From Clostridia bacterium (GTDB lineage Bacteria > Bacillota > Clostridia > Christensenellales > CAG-1252), in NCBI GenBank assembly GCA_017615495.1, contig JAGAAA010000068.1:1-7432 (forward strand): a stretch of DNA of 7,432 bases. The letters are read 5' to 3'. Below the pieces are notes generated by a model that worked only from the letters and a program-made list of their open reading frames with translations, was not told the DNA's origin and made no database searches. The position numbers and the translations under genes were made by a program. Below are positions 1-6,030 of this stretch, one piece after another; the first letter of the stretch is position 1, and every line of letters begins with the position of its first letter.

Positions 1-769
1 AATCTTCCGCCGAAAGGGTCTCACCGCGAACGCTTGCGGGAAAGCCCGCTTGCGCGATGATCTCGCCGGCTTTGTCCTTGCCGCCAAACAACCCGGCAAG
101 CCCGTTTCCGAGCGTCTTGCGGCGCATGTTGAACGCCGCGCGGATGATCTTGCGCGCGAGGTCGACTTCTTCCGCCGTGTAGCCTTTGTCCTTGAGGTCT
201 ATCCTGACCACGGCGCTGTCCACGTTGGGCGGCGGCAGGAAGCATTGCCTGCCCACGATGCGGGTCATCGTGGCGTCCGCAACCAAGTTAAGCGACGCGG
301 TGATCGCCCCGTACTCCGCGGTACCCGGGCGGGCGGTCAAGCGCTCCGCAACTTCCTTTTGCACCATTACGGTGACGCTTTGGGGACGCTCCTCCCCCTC
401 CAAAAGACGCATCACGATGGGAGTGGTGACGTAATACGGCAGGTTTGCAACCACCTTAAAGGGGGTGGGCAAAGCCTCGCTCTTTTTCAAAAAATCCTCA
501 TAAACGACGGTGACGTTATCCTTGCTTGCAAGGGTGCGGTCCAAAACCGAACGCAAGGCTTCGTCTATTTCGTACGAAATGACCTTCTTTGCCTTATCCG
601 CAAGCGCGGCGGTAAGAGTGCCCGCGCCGGCGCCTATCTCGACCACTACGTCCTCCTTGGTGACGCCCGCATCCGATGCGATGGCGTCCAAAAGATTGCG
701 GTCAAAGATAAAGTTCTGCCCGAACTTCTTTTGAAAATCGATTTGAAAATACTCGCCGTTGATGATCAT
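1..769 (-). CDS. rsmA: 16S rRNA dimethyladenosine transferase RsmA/KsgA (C-terminus cut by window edge)
   Basis: Family role: SAM-dependent dimethylation of two adjacent adenines in the 3'-terminal helix 45 loop of 16S rRNA, a late step in small-subunit assembly in the cytoplasm. About 256 residues are visible; family members are usually about 270-290, so roughly the last 15-35 are missing. Seen in order: KKFGQNF near residues 14-20, the SAM-binding loop EIGAGAGTLT near 43-52, an acidic motif YEID near 65-68, the catalytic NLPYYVTTPI near 108-117, FLPPPNVDSAVVR near 176-188, and the C-terminal-domain motif AFNMRRKTLGN near 211-221. The ATG at 769 overlaps the tatD stop as ATGA. No clear Shine-Dalgarno sequence precedes it, so translation probably depends on coupling to tatD. 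It is the third gene of metG-tatD-rsmA. Identification is very secure; only the 3' end is unknown. Confidence 0.97.
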   Translation of the reverse strand, partial: MIINGEYFQIDFQKKFGQNFIFDRNLLDAIASDAGVTKEDVVVEIGAGAGTLTAALADKAKKVISYEIDEALRSVLDRTLASKDNVTVVYEDFLKKSEALPTPFKVVANLPYYVTTPIVMRLLEGEERPQSVTVMVQKEVAERLTARPGTAEYGAITASLNLVADATMTRIVGRQCFLPPPNVDSAVVRIDLKDKGYTAEEVDLARKIIRAAFNMRRKTLGNGLAGLFGGKDKAGEIIAQAGFPASVRGETLSAED

Positions 770-1536
770 AACTTTATTGAATAAAAACGTAAAGCGTTTT
801 CGGTGGTGATGCGCTCCACTTCTTCCCTGCTCGCCCCGATCAGTTCCGCCATCTTGCCTGCGACCAGAGGGATGTTTTTGGGTTCGTTGGGGGTGCCGCG
901 AAAGGGGACGGGGGTCATATACGGGCAGTCCGTTTCAAGAAGGAGCCGTTCCTTGGGGATGACGGCAAGCACTTCGTCCTTATGCTTGGCAAAGGTCAAA
1001 ACGCCGCCGAATGAAAAATAAGCGTCAAAATGCTTGCCGTAATACTTGGCAAGTTCCGCGCTGCCGCCGTAGCAATGCAAAAGCACGCCGCGGGTCAAAT
1101 ATTTTTTGTTACGTTCTATGATGGCGTTAAAATCCTCGTACGCTTCCCTGACGTGGAAAACCACGGGGAGCGCAAGGGACGCGCAAAGCTGGATCTCCGT
1201 TTCAAGCACCTGCTTTTGCACGTCGCGCGGGGAAAGGTCGTAATGGTAATCCAAGCCGATCTCACCAAAGGCGACCACCTTGGGCGCTTTGGCAAGGGAA
1301 ATAAGACGCTTTTCCACCTCCGCCGTATACGTCTTTGCTTCGTGCGGGTGCACGCCGACGACGGCGTAGACTTCGGGATGCCGCGCGGCAAGCGCAACGG
1401 ACGCCTCGGAAGACGGCAGATCGGACGAGGCGTTAACGATAGCGCCTACCCCCGCCGCTTTTGCCGCCGCCAAAACCTCGCTTTCCCGCGGGGCAAGGAC
1501 GGGGTCATCCAAATGTGCGTGCGCGTCAATAAACAT
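766..1536 (-). CDS. tatD: TatD family metal-dependent hydrolase / 3'-5' DNase
   Basis: 256 residues, full length for the TatD family (TIM-barrel amidohydrolase fold, cytoplasmic). Characterised members are Mg-dependent 3'-5' exonucleases on DNA or RNA, linked to DNA repair and RNA quality control; the role of this copy is inferred. The metal-site residues are all visible: H6 and H8 in FIDAHAHLD, E92 in GEIGLDYHY, H128 in VVFHVREA, H154 in LLHCYGG and D203 in LLETDCPYMTP. The downstream segment RGTPNEPKNIPLV matches the family's RNEP/N-P region. The ATG at 1536 shares one base with the metG stop (TAATG) and has no strong Shine-Dalgarno sequence, so coupled translation is likely. Its end overlaps the rsmA start by 4 nt. 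The gene commonly lies beside metG in Bacillota, which supports orthology to the YabD-type TatD. Confidence 0.95.
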   Translation of the reverse strand: MFIDAHAHLDDPVLAPRESEVLAAAKAAGVGAIVNASSDLPSSEASVALAARHPEVYAVVGVHPHEAKTYTAEVEKRLISLAKAPKVVAFGEIGLDYHYDLSPRDVQKQVLETEIQLCASLALPVVFHVREAYEDFNAIIERNKKYLTRGVLLHCYGGSAELAKYYGKHFDAYFSFGGVLTFAKHKDEVLAVIPKERLLLETDCPYMTPVPFRGTPNEPKNIPLVAGKMAELIGASREEVERITTENALRFYSIKL

Positions 1537-3482
1537 TATCTGACTTCACTGCCCGAAGCGACAACTTTTTCGGGGCTGACCAAAACGATGCCGCCCTTGC
1601 CGTCATCCGCGCAAAGGAGCATGCCTTGGCTGACCACGCCGCGGAAGGCGTGCGGCGCAAGGTTGGCAACTACCACAACCTGCTTACCCACCATCTCTTC
1701 GGGGGTGTAATACTTGGCGATGCCGCTGACGATGGTGCGCACTTCCGCCCCCACCTCAACTTTCATAACGAGAAGCTTATCGGTCTTTTCCATCTTTTCC
1801 GCGGCGAGCACCTTGCCCACGCGGAGCCCGACCTTCATAAAGTCGTCGATGGTGATCTCGGGCGGGAGGGGCGCCATAGGCGCTTGTTCGGGTTTTTGTT
1901 CCTCTTGCTTTTCGATCTTGCTTTCCATTTCCGCGATCTCCTTATCGATATCGACCCTCATAAAGATGGGGTCACGCTCAATGACCGCCGCCGCCTTAAG
2001 GCCGCCAAAGGCAGTCACGCTGTCAAAACTCTTTTCCTCTGCCGTAAGCCCGTCAAAGACCGAAAGGATCTTTTCAGAGGTATCGGGGAGGAAGGGCTCG
2101 ATCAAGACGCCCGCGATGCGGATGCATTCCAACAAAACGTACAGGACGTCCGAAAGACGACCCTTATTCGCCTCATCCTTGGCAAGCACCCACGGGCAGT
2201 TTTCGTCAATATACTTGTTGGCGCGTTGCACCAAACGGAAGATGGCTTCGAGCGCCTCCGGGATATGGAGCTCGTCCATGTTCTTGCTAACTTCCGCAAG
2301 CGTGCCTTCCGCAAGAGCGACGATCTCCTCGTCGGTATTTTGCTTTTTGCCGCTCCAAGGCTCGATCTTGCCGCCGTTGTACTTGGTGACCATTGCGACG
2401 GTGCGCTTGACCAAGTTGCCGAGGTCATTGGCAAGGTCCGCATTGAGGCGGGAGAGGAAAGCGCGCGTCGTATAGGCGCCGTCCTGCCCGAAGGGGATCT
2501 CCCTCAACAGGTAGTAACGCACGGCGTCCACCGAGTAACGGTCGGAAAGTTCCACCGGGTCAACGATGTTGCCCTTGCTCTTGCTGATCTTATCTTGCCC
2601 CATCAAAAGCCAGCCGTGACCGTACACCTTTTTGGGAAGGGGCACGTTTAGCGCCATCAAAAGCGCCGGCCAAATGATGGAGTGAAACCTAACGATCTCC
2701 TTGCCCATCATGTGGATATCGGCGGGCCAGAACTTTTTGAAAAGACTGTCGTCTTCGCTGCCGTAACCCAAAGCGGTAATGTAGTTTACGAGCGCGTCGA
2801 TCCAAACGTAAATAACGTGCTTGGGATCAAAGCTGACGGGCACGCCCCACGTGAAGCTGGAACGGGTGACCGCAAGGTCGCTGAGGCCCGGCTTCAGGAA
2901 GTTGTTGATCATCTCGTTACGGCGAGACTTGGGGAGCAAAAACTCCTCGTTGGTCTCCAAAAGATTGATGAGTTTATCTTGGTATTTGCTGAGACGGAAG
3001 AAGTAGCAGGATTCCTTGGCGATGCTCACCTCCCTGCCGCAATCGGGGCACTTGCCGTCCACGAGTTGCGTCTTGGTCCAATAGGTCTCGCACGGGACGC
3101 AGTAATAGCCCTCGTACTCGCCCTTGTAAATATCGCCCTGCTCGTAAAGCTTGTCAAAGATCTTTTTGACCGCCGCTTCGTGGTAGCCGTCCGTGGTACG
3201 AATAAATTTGTCGTAGCTGATCTTCAAACGATCCCAAAGGGCTTTGAGGTTTGCAACCTTCTTATCCACAAACTCCTTGGGGGTGACGCCTGCTTCCTTT
3301 GCCTTTTGCTCGATCTTAAGACCGTGCTCGTCGGTGCCGGTCAGGTAAAAGACGTCGTAGCCCTGCTTCCTTTTGAAGCGAGCGATGGCGTCGCAAATGA
3401 CGGTAGTGTAGCAGGTGCCGAGGTGCCAAGTGCCGCTCGGATAGTATATGGGGGTCGTAATGTAAAACTTCTTTTTATCCAT
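1536..3482 (-). CDS. metG: Methionyl-tRNA synthetase with C-terminal tRNA-binding domain
   Basis: Class I aminoacyl-tRNA synthetase that charges tRNA-Met with methionine in the cytoplasm; 648 residues, the usual size for the Bacillota form with a fused OB-fold domain. Seen in order: a HIGH-like motif written HLGT at about 20-23 after TPIYYPSG; LTGTDEHG at about 48-55; a four-cysteine knuckle (CVPC near 128-131, CPDC near 145-148); the anticodon-side stretch NEMINNFLKPGLSDLAV; IYVWIDALVNYITALGYG; and KISKS at about 298-302 in place of KMSKS. A Glu/Lys/Pro-rich linker leads to a C-terminal domain from about 540, with FMKVGLRVGKV and IVSGIAKYYTPEEM. I chose the ATG at 3482 because GGGAGGG lies 11 nt or so upstream. 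An in-frame TTG at 3512 would add ten residues but has no ribosome-binding site. It heads the metG-tatD-rsmA operon. Confidence 0.97.
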   Translation of the reverse strand: MDKKKFYITTPIYYPSGTWHLGTCYTTVICDAIARFKRKQGYDVFYLTGTDEHGLKIEQKAKEAGVTPKEFVDKKVANLKALWDRLKISYDKFIRTTDGYHEAAVKKIFDKLYEQGDIYKGEYEGYYCVPCETYWTKTQLVDGKCPDCGREVSIAKESCYFFRLSKYQDKLINLLETNEEFLLPKSRRNEMINNFLKPGLSDLAVTRSSFTWGVPVSFDPKHVIYVWIDALVNYITALGYGSEDDSLFKKFWPADIHMMGKEIVRFHSIIWPALLMALNVPLPKKVYGHGWLLMGQDKISKSKGNIVDPVELSDRYSVDAVRYYLLREIPFGQDGAYTTRAFLSRLNADLANDLGNLVKRTVAMVTKYNGGKIEPWSGKKQNTDEEIVALAEGTLAEVSKNMDELHIPEALEAIFRLVQRANKYIDENCPWVLAKDEANKGRLSDVLYVLLECIRIAGVLIEPFLPDTSEKILSVFDGLTAEEKSFDSVTAFGGLKAAAVIERDPIFMRVDIDKEIAEMESKIEKQEEQKPEQAPMAPLPPEITIDDFMKVGLRVGKVLAAEKMEKTDKLLVMKVEVGAEVRTIVSGIAKYYTPEEMVGKQVVVVANLAPHAFRGVVSQGMLLCADDGKGGIVLVSPEKVVASGSEVR

Positions 3483-3517
3483 ACGATCTGATCCCTCCCG
3501 AATAGTAATCAATGTTT

Positions 3518-3530
3518 TGTACGCAGTACA
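3518..3530. promoter_or_regulatory. 13-bp dyad at the metG transcription start
   Basis: The sequence TGTAC-GCA-GTACA is a perfect 5-bp inverted repeat around a 3-bp centre. It begins at the edge of the candidate -10 box and covers the expected start site of the metG transcript. It could be a repressor operator or the base of a short 5' hairpin in the leader. No regulator gene is visible nearby, and a 5-bp arm can occur by chance. Confidence 0.3.
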
Positions 3531-3558
3531 TTATACAACGGTTGACGAAAAAACGAAA
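3530..3558 (-). promoter_or_regulatory. Candidate metG operon promoter (consensus -10)
   Basis: A perfect TATAAT lies at 3535-3530 on the minus strand. A transcript would start near 3523 and give a leader of about 40 nt before the metG ATG. At 17-bp spacing the -35 position (3558-3553) reads TTTCGT, a poor match to TTGACA. The upstream sequence is rich in A and T runs, which may help polymerase binding. The -10 box is seen directly; promoter function is inferred. Confidence 0.5.
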
Positions 3559-3611
3559 GTTTTTTAACAAGAAAAGTGATTTGACCGAGGTTAAGCTATG
3601 ACGTAAAAAAC

Positions 3612-3753
3612 AAAAGTGAAGTTTTGAAATTTGCAAAGTGAAGTTTTTCGCCTTGCCAAAGTTGAGAATATATCATCTCTCATCCGCAACTTGCGCCGAC
3701 GGCGCAAACTTCACTATCGAAGATAACTTCACTTGACGCAGTCAAACTTCACT
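3612..3753. repeat. Composite inverted-repeat element of AAGTGAAGTT / AACTTCACT modules
   Basis: Two copies of AAAGTGAAGTTTT lie on the left (3612-3625, 3635-3648) and three of AACTTCACT on the right (3706-3715, 3725-3733, 3744-3753), so the whole block is an interrupted inverted repeat. Between modules sit small self-complementary spacers: TTTGCAAA at 3630-3637, TATC-GAA-GATA at 3715-3725 and TTGAC-GCA-GTCAA at 3733-3745. Near the centre, AAGTTG (3659-3664) pairs with CAACTT (3687-3692), and TTGCGCC-GAC-GGCGCAA (3691-3707) is a perfect 7-bp hairpin. A related hairpin AGCG-TTTG-CGCT follows at 3755-3766. The block lies between the antiporter stop and the metG promoter. It could be a repeat family of this lineage, an mRNA 3'-end structure or a protein-binding array. 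Module copies are seen directly; function is unknown. Confidence 0.75.
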
Positions 3754-3768
3754 GAGCGTTTGCGCTTT

Positions 3769-5007
3769 TCACTCCGTAACGGGAGCTTTAGGCTCTTCCG
3801 CCCGCTCCTGCCTTTCCGGCTCCTTGCTAAGCAACCTGTGGCTCGTAAGGTCTATCGTAAAGGCGCCGAGCGGCGCGGTAATGATGATGGAAAGCACGGC
3901 GGCGGTAAGCACGACCGGGCCGCATCCGAGCCCCATCGCAAGGGGAATGGCGCCAAGGGCGGCTTGCACCGTTGCCTTGGGGATATACGCGATGGCGCAG
4001 AACAAACGTTCCTTGAAGCTCAGCGGCGTCTTTACGAGCGAGAGGAACACGCCGCCCATGCGGAACAACAGCGCAAGGAAGATGACGCCCGCCACGATGC
4101 CGCCGCTCTTTGCGACGTAATGGAGGTCCACTTCCGCCCCGACCAGCACGAAGAGGATGATCTCCGCCAGCACCCAGATCTTTTCGTACTTTTTGGAAAG
4201 GCGCGCCGAACGGATGGGGTCAAGCGCGTTGTAAACCACGCCCACCGTCACCACGGCAAGCATGGCGGAAAACGGCACGTATTTGCTGAGCACGTTTTCA
4301 AGCGTAACAAACAGGAAGGCGAAGGAGATCATCACGATGATCTTGACCGTATCGCGGGTGTGAACGTGGCGGAAAAGAAGCACCATTCCGTAGCCGACGG
4401 CGGCACCCACGCCGATGCCCGTCACGATGGATACCGGCACTTCCCAAAAAATGCCAAAATCAAACTTGCCGCCCTTTGCCATCCCGACGAGGGCTGTAAA
4501 GGCAACGATAACGAAGATGTCGTCCATCGAGGAACCGGCATTCACCATCTGCGGTACCGAGTGAAGGGTGCCCACCCTTTCTTCCTGCAAGGCGATCATA
4601 CGGGGCACCACCACCGCAGGCGAAACCGCCGCGATGACCGTACCGATGATGGCGCTTTCCAGCAGGCTGGTGCCGATAAACAGCGTGGCAAACAGCATAT
4701 ATCCCAAGATCTCGGTCAGAGCGGGAACCATACAAAGCATGACGGCGGGCCTGCCGACGATCTTGAGGTCTTTTAAGTTGAGTGAAAGCCCCGCGCGGGT
4801 CAAAATGACGATCAAAGCGATCTCACGAAGGGAAGCGCTGACTTCCAAAATGGGCCCTGCGATCAAATTCAAAAGATGCGGCCCCAAGATGATGCCCACG
4901 AGAAGCATGCCGAGAAGGGGCGGCAACTTGATGGCGCGGAAGATGGAACCCAACACGACGGAAGAGAGCAAGATCAACGCAAGACTCGTTAAAAAATCGA
5001 TGGTCAT
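3769..5007 (-). CDS. Sodium/proton antiporter, CPA2 NHA (SLC9B-like) type
   Basis: 412-residue multi-pass membrane protein of the Na+/H+ exchanger fold, expected to exchange Na+ (or Li+/K+) for H+ across the cytoplasmic membrane. Hydrophobic segments run from residue 5 to about 390, ending in a charged 20-residue cytoplasmic tail rich in Glu, Lys and Arg. Diagnostic motifs: LTRAGLSLNLKDL near 69-81, VSPAVVVPRMI near 128-138, the double aspartate in NAGSSMDDIFVI (D162, D163), and IPKATVQAALG with K344. These match the NHA (SLC9B) branch better than KefB/C; there is no C-terminal TrkA-N/RCK domain. The ATG at 5007 has GAGGAGGG just upstream. An in-frame ATG at 5037 lies before the predicted transcript start and lacks a ribosome-binding site, so I rejected it. 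It has its own promoter and looks monocistronic. Ion specificity cannot be read from sequence. Confidence 0.88.
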   Translation of the reverse strand: MTIDFLTSLALILLSSVVLGSIFRAIKLPPLLGMLLVGIILGPHLLNLIAGPILEVSASLREIALIVILTRAGLSLNLKDLKIVGRPAVMLCMVPALTEILGYMLFATLFIGTSLLESAIIGTVIAAVSPAVVVPRMIALQEERVGTLHSVPQMVNAGSSMDDIFVIVAFTALVGMAKGGKFDFGIFWEVPVSIVTGIGVGAAVGYGMVLLFRHVHTRDTVKIIVMISFAFLFVTLENVLSKYVPFSAMLAVVTVGVVYNALDPIRSARLSKKYEKIWVLAEIILFVLVGAEVDLHYVAKSGGIVAGVIFLALLFRMGGVFLSLVKTPLSFKERLFCAIAYIPKATVQAALGAIPLAMGLGCGPVVLTAAVLSIIITAPLGAFTIDLTSHRLLSKEPERQERAEEPKAPVTE

Positions 5008-5037
5008 ATTACCCTCCTCATAAAAAATATCGTACAT

Positions 5038-5066
5038 AGTTTAGTTCTCGCGAGAAGGAAAGTCAA
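5038..5066 (-). promoter_or_regulatory. Antiporter promoter (TTGACT - 17 bp - TAAACT)
   Basis: On the minus strand TTGACT (5066-5061) is separated by exactly 17 bp from TAAACT (5043-5038), a good sigma-A type pair (5/6 and 4/6 matches). Transcription would begin near 5031, about 25 nt before the antiporter ATG at 5007, leaving room for the GAGGAGGG ribosome-binding site. Placement directly upstream of the gene supports the call. Confidence 0.65.
5045..5056. promoter_or_regulatory. Perfect 12-bp palindrome TTCTCGCGAGAA in the promoter spacer (candidate operator)
   Basis: TTCTCGCGAGAA is identical to its reverse complement and lies wholly between the -35 and -10 boxes of the antiporter promoter. 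A dimeric regulator bound here would directly control polymerase access. The palindrome is seen in the sequence; the operator role is inferred. I cannot name the regulator, and none is encoded in the window. Confidence 0.5.
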
Positions 5067-5077
5067 GCAGATATGAA

Positions 5078-5305
5078 TTATAATAGCGTTTGCTTTGTAA
5101 ATGATGGAGTTCCATCCGCAAATTTCAATTTGCCATTAAAACGGCTTTTGAGAAAGCGGTAGAGCCGAGGCTTTAAAAAAGACAGCACGCGTTTCTTACG
5201 TAACTGCCCTTTGATGAAATAGTTAGCGAAAGCTGCCGTTGGGGTCCCCGAAGAATTGCCAAATTTTTTGGGGTATTGGCAACAAAGGCTATGTGCCTTA
5301 TGCAA
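5078..5305 (-). other. Intergenic stretch with a weak 75-codon ORF and many palindromes
   Basis: The open frame starts only with TTG, has no ATG and no ribosome-binding site, and begins just after the reductase stop. Its product would be very basic, with the internal near-duplicate FLKPRLYRFLKS and two GTP-containing stretches (GTPTAAF, GTPSF). I do not recognise it as a protein family. The DNA holds several inverted repeats: GATGGA-GT-TCCATC (5103-5116), GCAAATT-TC-AATTTGC (5118-5133), GGGGTCCCC (5241-5249), and TTGCCAA/TTGGCAA (5256-5262 and 5276-5282). It could be a decayed gene, a dispersed repeat or structured untranslated RNA. Nothing else is visible between the reductase and the antiporter promoter. 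Confidence 0.3.
5138..5167 (-). terminator. Weak terminator candidate after the reductase operon
   Basis: Read on the minus strand, CGGCT (5167-5163) can pair with AGCCG (5146-5142) across a 16-nt loop and is followed by TTTTAA. The stem is short, the loop is long, and the site is about 150 nt past the reductase stop. No better U-tailed hairpin is visible between the reductase and the antiporter promoter. Confidence 0.2.
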
Positions 5306-5313
5306 AGCCGTTA

Positions 5314-6030
5314 TCAGAGCCCGCCGTCGACGGAAAGAACGCTACCGGTTATGTAGGATGCGCCGTCCCCCGTCAGAAACAGCGCCGCATTTGCTACGTC
5401 TTCCGGCGTGCCGATGCGTTTTACGGCAAGGCCGGAAACGAAGTCCGCCTTTTCCTCCGCGGAGAAGCACGCGTTCATTTTGGTATCGATCATCCCTGCG
5501 GCGATGGCGTTGACCGTAATGCCAAGCGACCCTACCTCCTTGGAGAAGGACTTGGTGAAGCTTTCCACCGCGGCTTTGGACGCGGCGTAAGCGGCTTCGC
5601 AGGATGCGGGACGAGAGCCCCATATCGAAGATATGCTGATGATCTTACCGCCGTAGATCATATTGCGCGCCGCCCACTTGGAGGCAAGAAAGACCGAACG
5701 CGCGTTGACGGCAAACACCTTGTCCCAATCCTCTGCGGAAGTGTCAAACACGGGGGCTACGACGCTTACGCCCGCGGCGTTTACCAAAACGTCGGGCGCG
5801 CCGAATTCCTTCTCAAGCTCCGCAAGCGCGGCTTCGGTAGCGGCGGCGTCTGAAAAATCCGCCTTTTTCAAAACCACCATCGCTCCATACGCGGCAACTT
5901 CTTCCGCAAGGGTGCGGACGGCTTCCTCGTTGGCGTTGTACAACAAAGCGAGGTTGTCCCCTCTTTTTGCAAATGCTCTTGCAATGGCGCCGCCGATCGC
6001 ACCGCTGGCGCCGGTAATGACTGATTTCAT
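5314..6030 (-). CDS. Short-chain dehydrogenase/reductase, FabG-like
   Basis: 238-residue classical SDR with a Rossmann fold, expected to be a soluble NAD(P)-dependent oxidoreductase. Visible motifs: the cofactor loop TGASGAIG (6-13), acidic residue in ADFSD (D58), NAAG (84-87), and the catalytic tetrad N109, S135 (ISSIWG), Y148 and K152 (YAASK). The C-terminal end has SYITGSVLSVDGGL, typical of 3-oxoacyl-ACP reductases. The usual NAxxPG motif is NAIAAG (174-179), with Ala replacing Pro. The ATG at 6030 has GGGAGGAG 7 nt upstream; an in-frame TTG at 6045 lies on that site and was rejected. The start overlaps the lipoprotein stop as ATGA, so the two are probably translationally coupled. No fatty-acid synthesis genes are adjacent, so the substrate is unknown and the fabG name is withheld. 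Confidence 0.88.
   Translation of the reverse strand: MKSVITGASGAIGGAIARAFAKRGDNLALLYNANEEAVRTLAEEVAAYGAMVVLKKADFSDAAATEAALAELEKEFGAPDVLVNAAGVSVVAPVFDTSAEDWDKVFAVNARSVFLASKWAARNMIYGGKIISISSIWGSRPASCEAAYAASKAAVESFTKSFSKEVGSLGITVNAIAAGMIDTKMNACFSAEEKADFVSGLAVKRIGTPEDVANAALFLTGDGASYITGSVLSVDGGL

Noticed and set aside
50..784. Long plus-strand open frame of 244 codons
   Set aside because: It lies opposite rsmA, whose minus-strand product has every expected family motif; the plus-strand product matches no family I recognise.
1626..3491. Plus-strand open frames of 341 and 269 codons across metG
   Set aside because: Antisense to a full-length methionyl-tRNA synthetase; no recognisable domains and no ribosome-binding sites.
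3548..3565. Plus-strand hairpin AAAAAAC-GAAA-GTTTTTT as a terminator
   Set aside because: The stem is almost all A-T, and no plus-strand gene ends here; it more likely reflects A/T-rich DNA upstream of the metG promoter.
3612..3753. CRISPR array
   Set aside because: The repeated modules are only 9-10 bp, occur in both orientations, and are separated by 8-16 nt palindromes; no cas genes are present.
3483..3768. T-box or SAM riboswitch leader upstream of metG
   Set aside because: I see no conserved T-box sequence (GGUGGNACCGCG-like) or SAM-I core, and the predicted leader from the -10 box is only about 40 nt.
3733..4776. Plus-strand open frame of 347 codons with a His-, Asp- and Arg-rich product
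   Set aside because: It is the antisense shadow of the antiporter; the odd composition comes from reading hydrophobic codons backwards.
5008..5037. Ten-residue N-terminal extension of the antiporter from an ATG at 5037
   Set aside because: It lies upstream of the predicted transcript start and has no ribosome-binding site, while the ATG at 5007 has GAGGAGGG just before it.
5077..5082. Second minus-strand TATAAT upstream of the antiporter
   Set aside because: No acceptable -35 box lies 16-18 bp upstream; the TTGACT/TAAACT pair downstream is better placed.
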